A stretch of DNA of 64,000 nt from Candidatus Enterococcus huntleyi (GTDB lineage: Bacteria; Bacillota; Bacilli; Lactobacillales; Enterococcaceae). Where the stretch lies: assembly GCF_009933175.1 (NCBI RefSeq), contig NZ_MAEJ01000011.1:1-64000 (forward strand), written 5' to 3'. Positions 38,550 to 49,257 of the stretch are shown piece by piece; position 1 is the stretch's first letter, and each line of letters opens with the position of its first letter. Under the pieces are notes generated by a model, which was not told the DNA's origin, did no database searches, and worked only from the letters and a program-made list of their open reading frames with translations. The translations under genes were made by a program, and so were the position numbers.

Positions 38550-38869
38550 GCAGAAACTATCAAGCCAATGACTCTATTTAAAATTAACAGAATAAATGAT
38601 TTGTTATTGCCAGTTGCCAGTTCCACTTGCCAAGTGTCAGAGCAGTGGAATGGTAAACGTTGTGCGATAATAGTGAACTGGAACAGTTCTCTCCCTTACC
38701 TCAGCACTAGTAGGAATGGTATTCGTAGGACAATAAAAAAATTGGAACATTTTCATTCCTTACCTGTCCCTAGCTGCCAAACTCGTTTATCCAGAAGATA
38801 TAGTCGCACGCTCTATTAGTACCTGCCATTCTTGTATAAGGGTCATCATAGCGGATGCGTGGGGCAATC
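38550..38869. other. Gene-free stretch between the repeats and the ABC-2 operon
   Basis: No supported gene. There is a doubled TTGCCAG at about 38609-38622 and a TTCCACT/AGTGGAA inverted pair around it. A plus-strand frame from 38487 to 38819 begins inside repeat copy 2, has no SD and no family features, and is not called. This may be an old insertion remnant. Confidence 0.35.
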
Positions 38870-39928
38870 CTATATTTTCCTTCGTGTTTGCTGCCATTGG
38901 ATACCAATTGTCAGCAATGTCACCAGCATCGCTGAGATATAAAGTGGTCCCCATTGCCCTTTAATCACATAAGATACGGGTAAAAATGCCGTCACTAACT
39001 GATGCTCGCTGGCAACACCCCAGACTGCTCCGCCCATCGTCATGTTTAGAATGAACCATGGAATAAATAGAAAGGAGAGCCACTGTCGTTTGCCAATAGT
39101 GATGAAGAAAAAACTGATTGCGTAACAAAAAACTAATACACCCAGGAGGCTGATCAAGCTATTTTTCTCGAAGACGCCATCGATAAGCAGTGGCATCAGA
39201 AAAAGAAATGCGCCAATCACACTCAGCCAGCCGACAAAAATCAATCCGCCGACGACTCCTTGCTGACGATAGAGATTCTTTTTGCCATAAAAGGCAAAGC
39301 GTCGCTGGTCTGCACCAGGTAAATAATTTTGTAAATACAAGACAGCTAACAAAATAAATAACGCTGCTAAACCCAACGTAAAGACTGGTTTGGCTGATTT
39401 TTCACTGACGACTTCCCCTAAAGAATTATAGTAGACGACTTGGAACAATTCAGAAAGCTCCGGCTCTCCTGCAGCTGCAGACAGCCCGTCTTTTTCCAAC
39501 GTGACTTGATACAATCGTTCCCCTTGCATCTGCAACAAGCTTGCCACGATCACTTCCTCAATCGGACCCGTATCTTGAATGCCTGTCGCTGAATAATACG
39601 TCAAAAAGCCTTTTTCCTGATTTTCTAAAGCCTGACTAAACTGCTCAGGTAAGACTAGAATTCCTTGAATGATTGTCTCTTTCAAGCGCTCTTTATTCAG
39701 CTGATCAGTCACCGTCACCTGCATGTTTGGCGCTTTTTTTAAACGTTTAATGTAGTCAGTCGATTGCGCGTTCTTCGCCAAATCAACTACTTCAATCCCA
39801 CTAGGAATGGCTTGTCCTCTGGTAAAATACACATTCATTCGTGTCGTCAATAGCTGCCCTAAAAGAATCACAAGTAAGAATACCAACGGCAACCAGATTC
39901 GTTTTGCATAGATGCGCACTAATTCCAT
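38870..39928 (-). CDS. ABC-2 type transporter permease, second subunit
   Basis: From MELVRIYAKRIWLPL (ATG 39928, SD GGAGGTGTCGG with wide spacing) the protein has 352 residues. It has one N-terminal helix (about 12-30), an extracytoplasmic domain (about 31-175) and five C-terminal helices, the layout of the ABC-2/YhgE-like exporters. It overlaps the first permease gene by 10 bases and is the last gene of the operon. The substrate is unknown. Confidence 0.8.
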   Translation of the reverse strand: MELVRIYAKRIWLPLVFLLVILLGQLLTTRMNVYFTRGQAIPSGIEVVDLAKNAQSTDYIKRLKKAPNMQVTVTDQLNKERLKETIIQGILVLPEQFSQALENQEKGFLTYYSATGIQDTGPIEEVIVASLLQMQGERLYQVTLEKDGLSAAAGEPELSELFQVVYYNSLGEVVSEKSAKPVFTLGLAALFILLAVLYLQNYLPGADQRRFAFYGKKNLYRQQGVVGGLIFVGWLSVIGAFLFLMPLLIDGVFEKNSLISLLGVLVFCYAISFFFITIGKRQWLSFLFIPWFILNMTMGGAVWGVASEHQLVTAFLPVSYVIKGQWGPLYISAMLVTLLTIGIQWQQTRRKI

Positions 39929-41079
39929 CGCCGACACCTCCAAATTATGCCACCAGCCAGTACGCCACTGACTAGCAATAATTTAAAATACGGACTAAAA
40001 TCCCACGTTGCGCCACTTACCGCCTGCTCAATCACAACCTGCGCATACCAAGCCGGATTACTCCGCGTAAGAAACGCTGGTTGCTGATACAACGGATAAA
40101 TTAATCCTCCTAAAAATAGCATCAGAAAAGCCCCTCCCGCGTAGAGTAAAAATAGCTGACTTTCTTTTCTTGCACGACTTACTAAGAAAGCTATCCCGGT
40201 TGTTAAAATAAATAAAACCGCCAGTAAACAGGTTGCTCCAATCAGCAAGCGCCCGCCATTAATGACTAGCCCAAAGTACTTCGCCACCTGCCATAAAAAA
40301 AGCAGGAATGGCAGAGACAATAACCAACTAAGCAAAAACTTTGCACCCAAAATCAGCGCTATCGGATACTTATAAAATAAAAGCTTTTTAATGGTCCCCT
40401 GTCTGATTTGTTGGCTACTCAGCAGTCCACTGAACAGACTAATCCCGGCCAAACTGATAAATAAAAATAAGGCACTCAGCTGTAATGGATACTGGGCAAT
40501 CGTCTTATGAATGGTCAGCGATTCATCTCTATCCAACAACATCTGGATTAATTGCAGGTCAAAGGTTTGGCTCATTTTCCGCGCTTCCGTATAGGAAAGA
40601 TCACTCGTTTTCAGCACCTGATAATAATCCAGCGAAAGACTCTGCAGATTATTGAGCGTTTGAATCATTTCATAAATAATTTGATAAACAATATTACCAA
40701 TAATTGCATTCTTGGCATAGAGCTTGACCGTGCCCATCTGCCGTTCAAATAACGCCTCTTCAAAATTCTCTGGCAACTCAATATACAAATCATACTCGCC
40801 CTTTGCGACCCCGAGTTTACCTTGCTTCTGCGAAACAATCTCTAGCTTTTCGATTAACTGATTGTGATCCAGTACGCCAATCAGACCCGTTATTTCGCGA
40901 TTGTCCATCGGCATATAGAGACCGACACTGACTGCCGGAGCCGCCGAATTCCGTTGCAATAACTCAATCGGCAAAGCCGTCATAAACGCCCCTAATGTCA
41001 ACAATAATGACAATACGAATAGCATGAATGATTTTTTTCCTTGATAGAATTCGCCAATGATTAATTGCTTGAATTTCAT
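39919..41079 (-). CDS. ABC-2 type transporter permease, first subunit
   Basis: The 386-residue protein has the same plan as its partner: an N-terminal helix (about 15-36), an extracytoplasmic domain (about 40-190) and C-terminal helices from about 195 to 380. The start ATG overlaps the stop of the ATPase gene by four bases. The two permeases are similar in layout but not in detail and probably form a heterodimer. Such systems export drugs, peptides or lipids in other Firmicutes. Confidence 0.8.
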   Translation of the reverse strand: MKFKQLIIGEFYQGKKSFMLFVLSLLLTLGAFMTALPIELLQRNSAAPAVSVGLYMPMDNREITGLIGVLDHNQLIEKLEIVSQKQGKLGVAKGEYDLYIELPENFEEALFERQMGTVKLYAKNAIIGNIVYQIIYEMIQTLNNLQSLSLDYYQVLKTSDLSYTEARKMSQTFDLQLIQMLLDRDESLTIHKTIAQYPLQLSALFLFISLAGISLFSGLLSSQQIRQGTIKKLLFYKYPIALILGAKFLLSWLLSLPFLLFLWQVAKYFGLVINGGRLLIGATCLLAVLFILTTGIAFLVSRARKESQLFLLYAGGAFLMLFLGGLIYPLYQQPAFLTRSNPAWYAQVVIEQAVSGATWDFSPYFKLLLVSGVLAGGIIWRCRRWN

Positions 41080-41702
41080 CGCGTCTCCACCTCAAGGCTC
41101 GGGAACAACAAGATTGATTCGCACAGAGAATCAAAATGAAATTTATTGTGAGAAACAAACAATAAACTCAAGCCCCGTTCCTTTTCCCGCTGTAAAATTT
41201 CTTGCATACTGGCAATCGTTTCTTCATCCAGCGCATTAAATGCCTCATCCAATAACAAGATATCCGGATTGATCAAAAGACTTGCCGCTAACATGACACG
41301 CACACGCATCCCTGAACTCAGCTGACTAACTTTCTTCTTTAAAAAAGAATTCACGCCACATTCTTGCGCTCGCTGAGTAATTCGTTCATGGCGCAGATTC
41401 TTGGGAATCCCTGCATAATTTGCTTCTAAATATAAATTATCTAAACAACTCAAATTTTCCTGGAACCCATCAAATTGCATCGCATAACTCAACGTGCCAT
41501 TGACGGTTATTCGGCCATCTGCAGCTGGCAGTATCCCACTAATCGTATCCAACAACGTCGATTTTCCAGCACCATTAGGTCCATAGATTCCCAGTCCTTG
41601 GCCTTTTTCTAAAGAAAGACTTAGTGGTTTCTCCAGACTATTTTTCCTAGACAATACTAAGTTTTCTACTATTAATTGTTTCCCACTCACTTCTTCGCCC
41701 AC
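41076..41702 (-). CDS. ABC transporter ATP-binding protein of the ABC-2 exporter
   Basis: The 208-residue ATPase starts at GTG 41702 (SD GGGGAG, spacing 6). It has Walker A GPNGAGKST (about 38), signature LSSGMRVR (a common variant, about 125), Walker B ILLLDEAFNALDEET (about 148) and the H-loop FVSHN. It is short but complete. It leads the three-gene operon with four-base overlaps, which shows coupled translation. Confidence 0.88.
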   Translation of the reverse strand: MGEEVSGKQLIVENLVLSRKNSLEKPLSLSLEKGQGLGIYGPNGAGKSTLLDTISGILPAADGRITVNGTLSYAMQFDGFQENLSCLDNLYLEANYAGIPKNLRHERITQRAQECGVNSFLKKKVSQLSSGMRVRVMLAASLLINPDILLLDEAFNALDEETIASMQEILQREKERGLSLLFVSHNKFHFDSLCESILLFPSLEVETR

Positions 41703-41839
41703 AACTAACTCCCCTCAGTCTTTTTCCGACCCATTTCATTTTTAATTTAAGTGTGTCACACACACAGTCTTCGTTTATCCCTTATTTTATCATAGGACTG
41801 TAGGCAAAAGAGGGAAAAGTAAATCGATCCTAAAACAAA

Positions 41840-41898
41840 AAGAATCCGACCGTTCAAAGTCGATGAGTCTTCGCTCGACTTAAAACAATCAGATTCTT
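41840..41898 (-). terminator. Terminator of the glp operon
   Basis: AAGAATC (41840-41846) with GATTCTT (41892-41898) forms the outer stem and AAGTCGA/TCGACTT (41857-41881) the inner one. On the minus strand TTTTTGTTTT follows. It lies about 110 bases beyond the glpF stop. Confidence 0.75.
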
Positions 41899-42011
41899 CA
41901 CTTTTGACCATCGGTTAGAAAGTACACAAACAAGCTGTTCTTCGTTCATTTAACTATCTATCCATTTACTATCAAAACTATTTCCGTCTTATGGTTAACA
42001 GTTTTTTAAGC

Positions 42012-42728
42012 TTAGATTGGCAATGCTAGGTATAAACCAGCTGCCAAGATGGCGCCGATAACCGGGCCAATGATTGGAACTAACGCATAACCCCAATCAG
42101 AGGTTCCTTTATTTTTGATTGGTAAAATTTGATGGGCAATTCTCGGACCTAAGTCACGAGCTGGGTTAATCGCATAACCAGTTGGGCCACCAATTGATAA
42201 ACCGATGGCTAAGATTAAGATCCCGACAACGATTGGATTGAGACCATCAGAGAAACTATTTTCACCAAATGCTAGTAAACCTAAAACTAAGACAAAGGTC
42301 CCAATCGCTTCAGTCATGGCATTCGCTGGTAAATTACGAACCGCTGGAGCTGTCGCAAAGGTTCCTAAAATTGCATCTTGATCCGTCGTTTCATCCCACA
42401 AAGGTAGGTACGCAAGCCACACGACAATCGCGCCGACAATCCCACCTAAAACTTGTGCGACAACGAAAGGTAAGACTAAACTCCACGTAAACTTACCGGC
42501 AATTGCCATCCCCAACGTCACGGCCGGGTTCAAATGAGCGGGTCCCATAAATCCTGAGATGTAGACTGCGATTGTTACCGCCGTCCCCCAACCCATAGCA
42601 ATCACGATCCAGCCAGAAGCTTCGGCTTTACTCTTCTTCAAGTTAGAAGCCGCACAGACGCCGCTCCCCAATAATACCAAGACAGCCGTGCCTAAAAATT
42701 CACTAAAAATCTGTGTCATATCACTCAT
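42012..42728 (-). CDS. glpF: Glycerol uptake facilitator (aquaglyceroporin)
   Basis: The 238-residue MIP-family channel admits glycerol. Both pore motifs are present: HLNPAVTLG (first NPA, about 66) and GYAINPARDLGPR (second NPA, about 190). The Asp after the second NPAR is typical of glycerol-conducting members. Six helices fit. It follows glpO by three bases as last gene of glpK-glpO-glpF. Confidence 0.95.
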   Translation of the reverse strand: MSDMTQIFSEFLGTAVLVLLGSGVCAASNLKKSKAEASGWIVIAMGWGTAVTIAVYISGFMGPAHLNPAVTLGMAIAGKFTWSLVLPFVVAQVLGGIVGAIVVWLAYLPLWDETTDQDAILGTFATAPAVRNLPANAMTEAIGTFVLVLGLLAFGENSFSDGLNPIVVGILILAIGLSIGGPTGYAINPARDLGPRIAHQILPIKNKGTSDWGYALVPIIGPVIGAILAAGLYLALPI

Positions 42729-42731
42729 CAG

Positions 42732-44555
42732 CTATTCTCCTTTTTTTAATTTAGTCAAATCAGATTCTGCCAAAACAGTCTCCAATTGTTGATGCATCGC
42801 CGCTTTTTCGTCAGCTGTCCAGTCATAGAATTCCGCGAATTTATTCACGACCGCATCCTTCACTTCATCCAACGTATCTCTGAAGAATAAAATGTGGTTC
42901 GTTCTGCGGAGTAAATAATCGACTGGCGTCAAGACTAACTCTTCGTTCAACGCATAATTTAAGGCGATACTTTCACGTAAGTTTAAGCCTTCAATCAGGT
43001 CATTATAAGTTAATGCTTTTGGTAAATTAGAGCCATAGAGGTTCGCCAAATATAAGGCATCCTCTTCATTTAAACCAATCGCTTCTGCCTTTTTAGCCAA
43101 CTCAGCAATTTCTTGATCGACTTTGGCGGGATCAATATCCCCACCAGAAACTGGGTAATTTATTGAGTCAACAAGCTCGAAGGATTGATCAAATTCTTCT
43201 TTTAGAATTTGTTGAATATGCTTCATTGCCCCTTCCGCCATTAAACGGTAGTCAGTGATTTTTCCACCAGCTAAGGTTAATAAACCATCTTTAGAACGAT
43301 CAAAGGAACTGCCACGAGACAATTGCGACGTCGATAAAGTTCCTTCAGCTAGTGAAGCATCGGCTTTTTTGACCGCTTTTTCGACTTCCGATTTTTTACT
43401 AGAATCCGCAAGATACTCTTTCACTGCATCAACAATCTGTGTAAAACCAGCTTCAGAAAGACTGCCATTATTACCACCATTGTAGTCAGAGCCGCCATTC
43501 GCTGAAATTAATGGCCGTAAGCCAGCCCAGCTAGATTCGATATCATCAATCGTCAAATGGATATCAGGATAGCGTCCATTTACGATTTCTAATAAGTAAT
43601 CAACATCTTCTTGAGTCACAGTTGGATGTTTCAAATCACCTGTGTAATCCGTATCAGTCGTCCCAAAATAGGTTTTGCCTTCTCTTGGAACCACGAAGAC
43701 CATTCGGCCATCATTTTTACCAGTATCAAAATAAGTCGGTTGCGGGACACTCAGACGTGACTTATCGACTACCAAGTGAACCCCTTTTGTTGGACGCATT
43801 TGATCAGGTAAATCATTGTTCTCATCCATTTCACGGACTGTATCTGACCATGGACCGGTGGTATTAATCACAACGCGTGCTTGAATATCAAACTGTTCGC
43901 CGGTTAAGCAATCTTCCACCTTCGCGCCGCAAGCTTTGCCCTCTTTGTCATGCAAGACACGAACGACTTTGACTTTACTCAACATAATGCCGCCATCTTC
44001 ATGCGCCCGCTTGATATTTTCAATCACTAAACGTGAATCATTGTTTCGGAAATCGAGATAGACGCCGCCACCTAACAATTTATCTTGATTTAATTGCGGT
44101 TCTCTCTCTAATACTTCTTCTTTTGAGAGCATATAGTTAGCATAGGTTGTGTCTGAAACATTAGCCAGTCGATCGTATAAATCCATTGCCACTTTCACGG
44201 AAAATAGATTAAAGGTTGCACCTGGTTCATCATAAATAGGTAATAACATCGGATCTGGTTTTGGAATATGCGGGGCCACTCGTTGGACGTTCGCCCGTTC
44301 CTTAACCGTGTCAGAAACCACTTCGACATCAAATGTTTTGAGGTAGCGAATCCCGCCATGGACTAATTTTGTTGAACGAGAAGAGGTTCCTTCAGCGAAA
44401 TCCTGCATCTCAACTAAGACCGTCTTCATCCCTGAGGCAGCTGCTTGAATCGCTACACCTGCGCCGGTAATCCCGCCGCCGATAATCAATAAATCGGCGG
44501 TGGTATTTTTCGCTTTTTCAATCCCTTGTTTGCGACTTTCATAAGAGAATGTCAT
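42732..44555 (-). CDS. glpO: Alpha-glycerophosphate oxidase
   Basis: GlpO oxidises glycerol 3-phosphate with O2 to dihydroxyacetone phosphate and H2O2. The start MTFSYESRKQGIEKAK (ATG 44555) lies one base after the glpK stop and has an AAGGGAAA SD inside glpK. The 607 residues are normal. The FAD motif is GGGITGAGVAIQAAASG (about 25), with GTSSRSTKLVHGGIRYL after it. The family's flexible acidic insert (about 370-415) separates it from the respiratory GlpD type. H2O2 produced here gives ahpCF an obvious task. Confidence 0.95.
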   Translation of the reverse strand: MTFSYESRKQGIEKAKNTTADLLIIGGGITGAGVAIQAAASGMKTVLVEMQDFAEGTSSRSTKLVHGGIRYLKTFDVEVVSDTVKERANVQRVAPHIPKPDPMLLPIYDEPGATFNLFSVKVAMDLYDRLANVSDTTYANYMLSKEEVLEREPQLNQDKLLGGGVYLDFRNNDSRLVIENIKRAHEDGGIMLSKVKVVRVLHDKEGKACGAKVEDCLTGEQFDIQARVVINTTGPWSDTVREMDENNDLPDQMRPTKGVHLVVDKSRLSVPQPTYFDTGKNDGRMVFVVPREGKTYFGTTDTDYTGDLKHPTVTQEDVDYLLEIVNGRYPDIHLTIDDIESSWAGLRPLISANGGSDYNGGNNGSLSEAGFTQIVDAVKEYLADSSKKSEVEKAVKKADASLAEGTLSTSQLSRGSSFDRSKDGLLTLAGGKITDYRLMAEGAMKHIQQILKEEFDQSFELVDSINYPVSGGDIDPAKVDQEIAELAKKAEAIGLNEEDALYLANLYGSNLPKALTYNDLIEGLNLRESIALNYALNEELVLTPVDYLLRRTNHILFFRDTLDEVKDAVVNKFAEFYDWTADEKAAMHQQLETVLAESDLTKLKKGE

Positions 44556-44556
44556 G

Positions 44557-46153
<1,597 letters not shown>

Positions 46154-46235
46154 GACTGTCAGATTTTTTTATTTTTTAAAAATTTTTGACGGAATCTTGA
46201 TAAAGCGCCTTTTATTCGTCATCTACAAGAAATAA

Positions 46236-47678
46236 CTACGAGGATAAATTTCGAATCAGCTGTTTTATTTGTGCTATGTCATACTTCGTACCCAATTCTG
46301 AAAAATAGTAGACAGTCTTGTGGGTAGGTAGCTTCTCATTACTAATGATCAAATCATACGTTTGATTTTCACGACATTCCTCCACCACCACACCATTCAA
46401 ACTCTTCAAATGTAAAATCAGCATGGTAATTGTGGCATTTTTAAACAACGGTTCCATCTTTAAATGGATACCCACCCGCACCTCGCGATTCATTTGAAAA
46501 TCCAAAATAGCTAACACACTCAAATACTTCACAGCCGTCATCGCCAGCAAACTATTCTGTTCATCCTCAGGAAGAGCAAACGACTCTTGCGCCAGCGCCA
46601 ATAATTTTTGACACAAACCTCTCATATCTCGACTAGATAATTCCTGCTCCATCGCCCAAATATTTTCCCGATTGTAGACTTCAATATCCCCTTTAAAGAA
46701 ATACAGCTGCGGATGAATCTGTGCTAAATAGTAATAACACAGAGCCTCCACCTCATGATGCACCTTGATTGGCCGATAAAAACGTAAAATATTTTCTAAT
46801 AGTAAGGTATCCACCAAACCCGTCGGCGTAAAGCGCGAACGAACTAAGGAATACTGATGAAACTCCGCCTCAGATAAAATCGACATGCTCAAAAGGAAAC
46901 AAAAATGAAGCATCGCCTCCTCCTCTTGAATCTCCACTGCGTAATAACCAAACGAACGATAAACAATCTGTTTCAACTTTTGATACATTGGATCCTTCAG
47001 ATACGGCTGGAACTTCTTATTCAAACGCGCAAATTTTTGATGGGGAACATTTAGACGCAGCTTAGTAATTTTCAGCCACAGCAAAACACGCTTTCGGGCC
47101 TCCGGGCGCAGCTGAATGTCCAAACCACGTTCAATATTCTCAACATAACGCTGATTACGTCCAGAGACTTCCTCAACCGAATTCCCCATATACCACAACA
47201 ACTGAAAATAAAAATAACGGATTTGGGCCTCTTCCCCTTCCATTTTTCCCTGCCAAATTGTCAAATCAAATTCCTTCAGTAATAAATTTAATTCTTTAAT
47301 CTTACGGGACAAGGACGACTCGCTGATCTGTAACTCCTGAGAAACTCGGACAAAAGCAATCTCACGCTCCTGTAGTAAGGTCACGAGAATTTGAAATTTA
47401 GGCGCTTCTTGGTAAAACTGATTCTCAATCTCGCTAACTGAAAATTCAGGCGCCAAAGAAAGAGCCAGATAATAGCCGTCATACACTAGTCGGCACTGCT
47501 CTTTATAACGTTTAAGAAATAATTGTAAATCCTCTACGTATGTTTCAACCGATTTTTTGGTCACTTGCAGCCGTTGGGCCATCTCTTGAATCGGCTGTTT
47601 TCCTCCTGTCATCACCAGATTCTTCAACAAACCAATCTGCTTAGCCTCTTTCTTCTCCAGCAGTTCTTCAAATCTCAT
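46236..47678 (-). CDS. Mga-type transcriptional regulator
   Basis: Starting at MRFEELLEKKEAKQIG (ATG 47678), the 480-residue protein has two N-terminal helix-turn-helix regions (about 22-60: QEMAQRLQVTKKSVETYVED; about 90-125: VRVSQELQISESSLSRKIKE). The central part (about 180-390) is helical and PRD-like, as in Mga/AtxA. A C-terminal EIIB-like segment (about 400-480) has lost any clear cysteine. It overlaps the oxidoreductase stop by 11 bases, so the two are translated together. It lies directly upstream of glpK and may control the glycerol operon, but the target is not proven. Confidence 0.82.
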   Translation of the reverse strand: MRFEELLEKKEAKQIGLLKNLVMTGGKQPIQEMAQRLQVTKKSVETYVEDLQLFLKRYKEQCRLVYDGYYLALSLAPEFSVSEIENQFYQEAPKFQILVTLLQEREIAFVRVSQELQISESSLSRKIKELNLLLKEFDLTIWQGKMEGEEAQIRYFYFQLLWYMGNSVEEVSGRNQRYVENIERGLDIQLRPEARKRVLLWLKITKLRLNVPHQKFARLNKKFQPYLKDPMYQKLKQIVYRSFGYYAVEIQEEEAMLHFCFLLSMSILSEAEFHQYSLVRSRFTPTGLVDTLLLENILRFYRPIKVHHEVEALCYYYLAQIHPQLYFFKGDIEVYNRENIWAMEQELSSRDMRGLCQKLLALAQESFALPEDEQNSLLAMTAVKYLSVLAILDFQMNREVRVGIHLKMEPLFKNATITMLILHLKSLNGVVVEECRENQTYDLIISNEKLPTHKTVYYFSELGTKYDIAQIKQLIRNLSS

Positions 47679-49050
47679 CGCAACCACTTCCTACTCCCAA
47701 CTGATTGATGACATCAAAGACCGGTGTATAGGCCGGCTGGAAAAAGTAATCCTTTTGCATCAGAGCTTCTAACGTTTGTTTAGTTTCAATAGCCAACGCC
47801 GCGGTGTTTATTTTTTCCAAACAATTCTCTTGTGAGAGTAATTGCACACCTAGCACCTGATGCGTGTCTGCATCAAATGTAACCTTGCTATAAATCACTG
47901 CTCCGCCAAATAAACGGGCCGGCACAGCAAAGCTTTTCGTCGCAATTTTTCCTGGATAATTAAAAGCCTCAGCCTCTAATAGACCCGTGCTAGCTAAATA
48001 CCAGCCAAATAACTGTGTACCAATCGTTCGCAAGCCACCTTTAAATGGCTGTGTTTTTTTCATAAGATTCTCAGCTGCCACAAGCCCTGAACGCACCGCA
48101 TTATTGATTAGCGGCATATAGGTCTGCTCCTTCAAAGCCAACGCAGGAATCTGGATTAAATCCCCCACCGCAAAAACATCCGCTTGTGAAGTTTCCAGAT
48201 AAGCATCTGTCTTGATGGTATTATCGCTGTGACTCTCAAACACCTGATAAAATGGATTAGCCTTAGGATGAACATTGACCATCGTAAGCGCCAAATCACT
48301 TCTTTCGACCCCCGAATTCGTCTCAATCTCAAAGCTTGTAGCTTCCTTATTAGTGCCTTCAAGAATAGTTTCTTCAAGAACGGTTCTTTCAAGATTGGCT
48401 CGTTGGGTAATTTTTTTGACACTTGTATTGCAATGAATCGTCAATCCTTCAATTCCCTCTAAGTCTGTAAGAAAAGGCGCCAAAAAAGCCTGATCAAAAT
48501 ATTTAAACAAGGGATAATCCATCGTTTCAAAGACCGACACTTGTTTACCCAATTGAACGAATGCACTGGCAGCTTCCATACCAGCCTGCCCTCCACCAAT
48601 AATTGAAATTGAGTTAGCCGTCGGAACTTTTTCTGCCAAAATATGTGCTGACTCAAAATTTTTATACGCCAGTGGCACTAGAGACAACGCCTCTTCATCA
48701 CTCACTTCTAACAACTGAGACTCCTGAATTGAGCCGTAAGCCAGCACTAGGCGATCATACTCGTAACCTCCTTTAGTCGTTTCAATCCGATGTTCTTCTG
48801 GAAAACAGGCCACCAACGCCTCCTCAAGGTGAATCGCAATTGCCGCCGCTTCAAGGTCCTTTTTTTGCACAAAAACGGCCTCTTCTAAAGAAGCCACCGC
48901 ACCAGTTACATATTGGATGAAGCCACTAGGAATAAATCCCAAAAGCTGATTCTTCTCAACAATCGTAATCTGTGCCTCTGGATAAAGTTGCCGAGCTCGA
49001 AACGCACAACTCACACCAGCAAATGAACCTCCAATAATCATAATTTTCAT
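47668..49050 (-). CDS. FAD/NAD-dependent pyridine nucleotide-disulfide oxidoreductase lacking the usual Cys
   Basis: The 460 residues have an FAD motif (GGSFAGVSCAFRARQL, about 7), an NAD motif (GGGQAGMEAASAF, about 153), a second FAD motif (VFAVGDLIQ, about 280) and a C-terminal dimerisation domain, as in NADH oxidase and CoA-disulfide reductase. The redox Cys expected near residue 42 is replaced: the segment reads LLGFIPSGFIQ, so a water-forming NOX or Cys-based mechanism is unlikely. Residues 219-238 form four five-residue repeats of xLExT type. It precedes and overlaps the Mga-like gene. Confidence 0.82.
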   Translation of the reverse strand: MKIMIIGGSFAGVSCAFRARQLYPEAQITIVEKNQLLGFIPSGFIQYVTGAVASLEEAVFVQKKDLEAAAIAIHLEEALVACFPEEHRIETTKGGYEYDRLVLAYGSIQESQLLEVSDEEALSLVPLAYKNFESAHILAEKVPTANSISIIGGGQAGMEAASAFVQLGKQVSVFETMDYPLFKYFDQAFLAPFLTDLEGIEGLTIHCNTSVKKITQRANLERTVLEETILEGTNKEATSFEIETNSGVERSDLALTMVNVHPKANPFYQVFESHSDNTIKTDAYLETSQADVFAVGDLIQIPALALKEQTYMPLINNAVRSGLVAAENLMKKTQPFKGGLRTIGTQLFGWYLASTGLLEAEAFNYPGKIATKSFAVPARLFGGAVIYSKVTFDADTHQVLGVQLLSQENCLEKINTAALAIETKQTLEALMQKDYFFQPAYTPVFDVINQLGVGSGCDEI

Positions 49051-49119
49051 AAATCAAAAACCTTCCCTGTATCCGCTTTATGAATAAAGCATACCCGAAC
49101 AATTTTGAATATGCCAGTG

Positions 49120-49143
49120 ATGACACCTGTCATTTTTACAGGT
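49120..49143. promoter_or_regulatory. Candidate operator upstream of the oxidoreductase-Mga pair
   Basis: ATGACACCTGTCAT (49120-49133) is palindromic except for the central CC. ACCTGT (49125-49130) also pairs with ACAGGT (49138-49143). This overlapping pair of inverted repeats lies 70 bases before the oxidoreductase start. A site for the Mga-like protein itself is one possibility. Confidence 0.5.
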
Positions 49144-49243
49144 TAAACCAGACATAATTCTCCTTGATTTTCAAGCAAAACGCCCTCCTCATTCGGCAAC
49201 TATTTCCCCTACTATTATGTCAGTTATTTTCTCTCATCTAATC

Positions 49244-49257
49244 TGTAAACGCTGACA
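49244..49257. promoter_or_regulatory. Perfect cre site
   Basis: TGTAAACGCTGACA satisfies every position of TGWAANCGNTNWCA. It is 194 bases before the oxidoreductase start and 553 before the EIIC gene on the other strand, so the regulated gene is not certain, though the nearer one is favoured. Confidence 0.75.

Noticed and set aside
38487-38819. Plus-strand open frame of 110 codons between the repeats and the ABC-2 operon
   Set aside because: It begins inside repeat copy 2, has no SD, and shows no family pattern. The composition looks like translated non-coding DNA.
41076-41702. Truncated ABC ATPase
   Set aside because: At 208 residues it is short, but Walker A, signature, Walker B and H-loop are all present, and the family includes proteins of this size.
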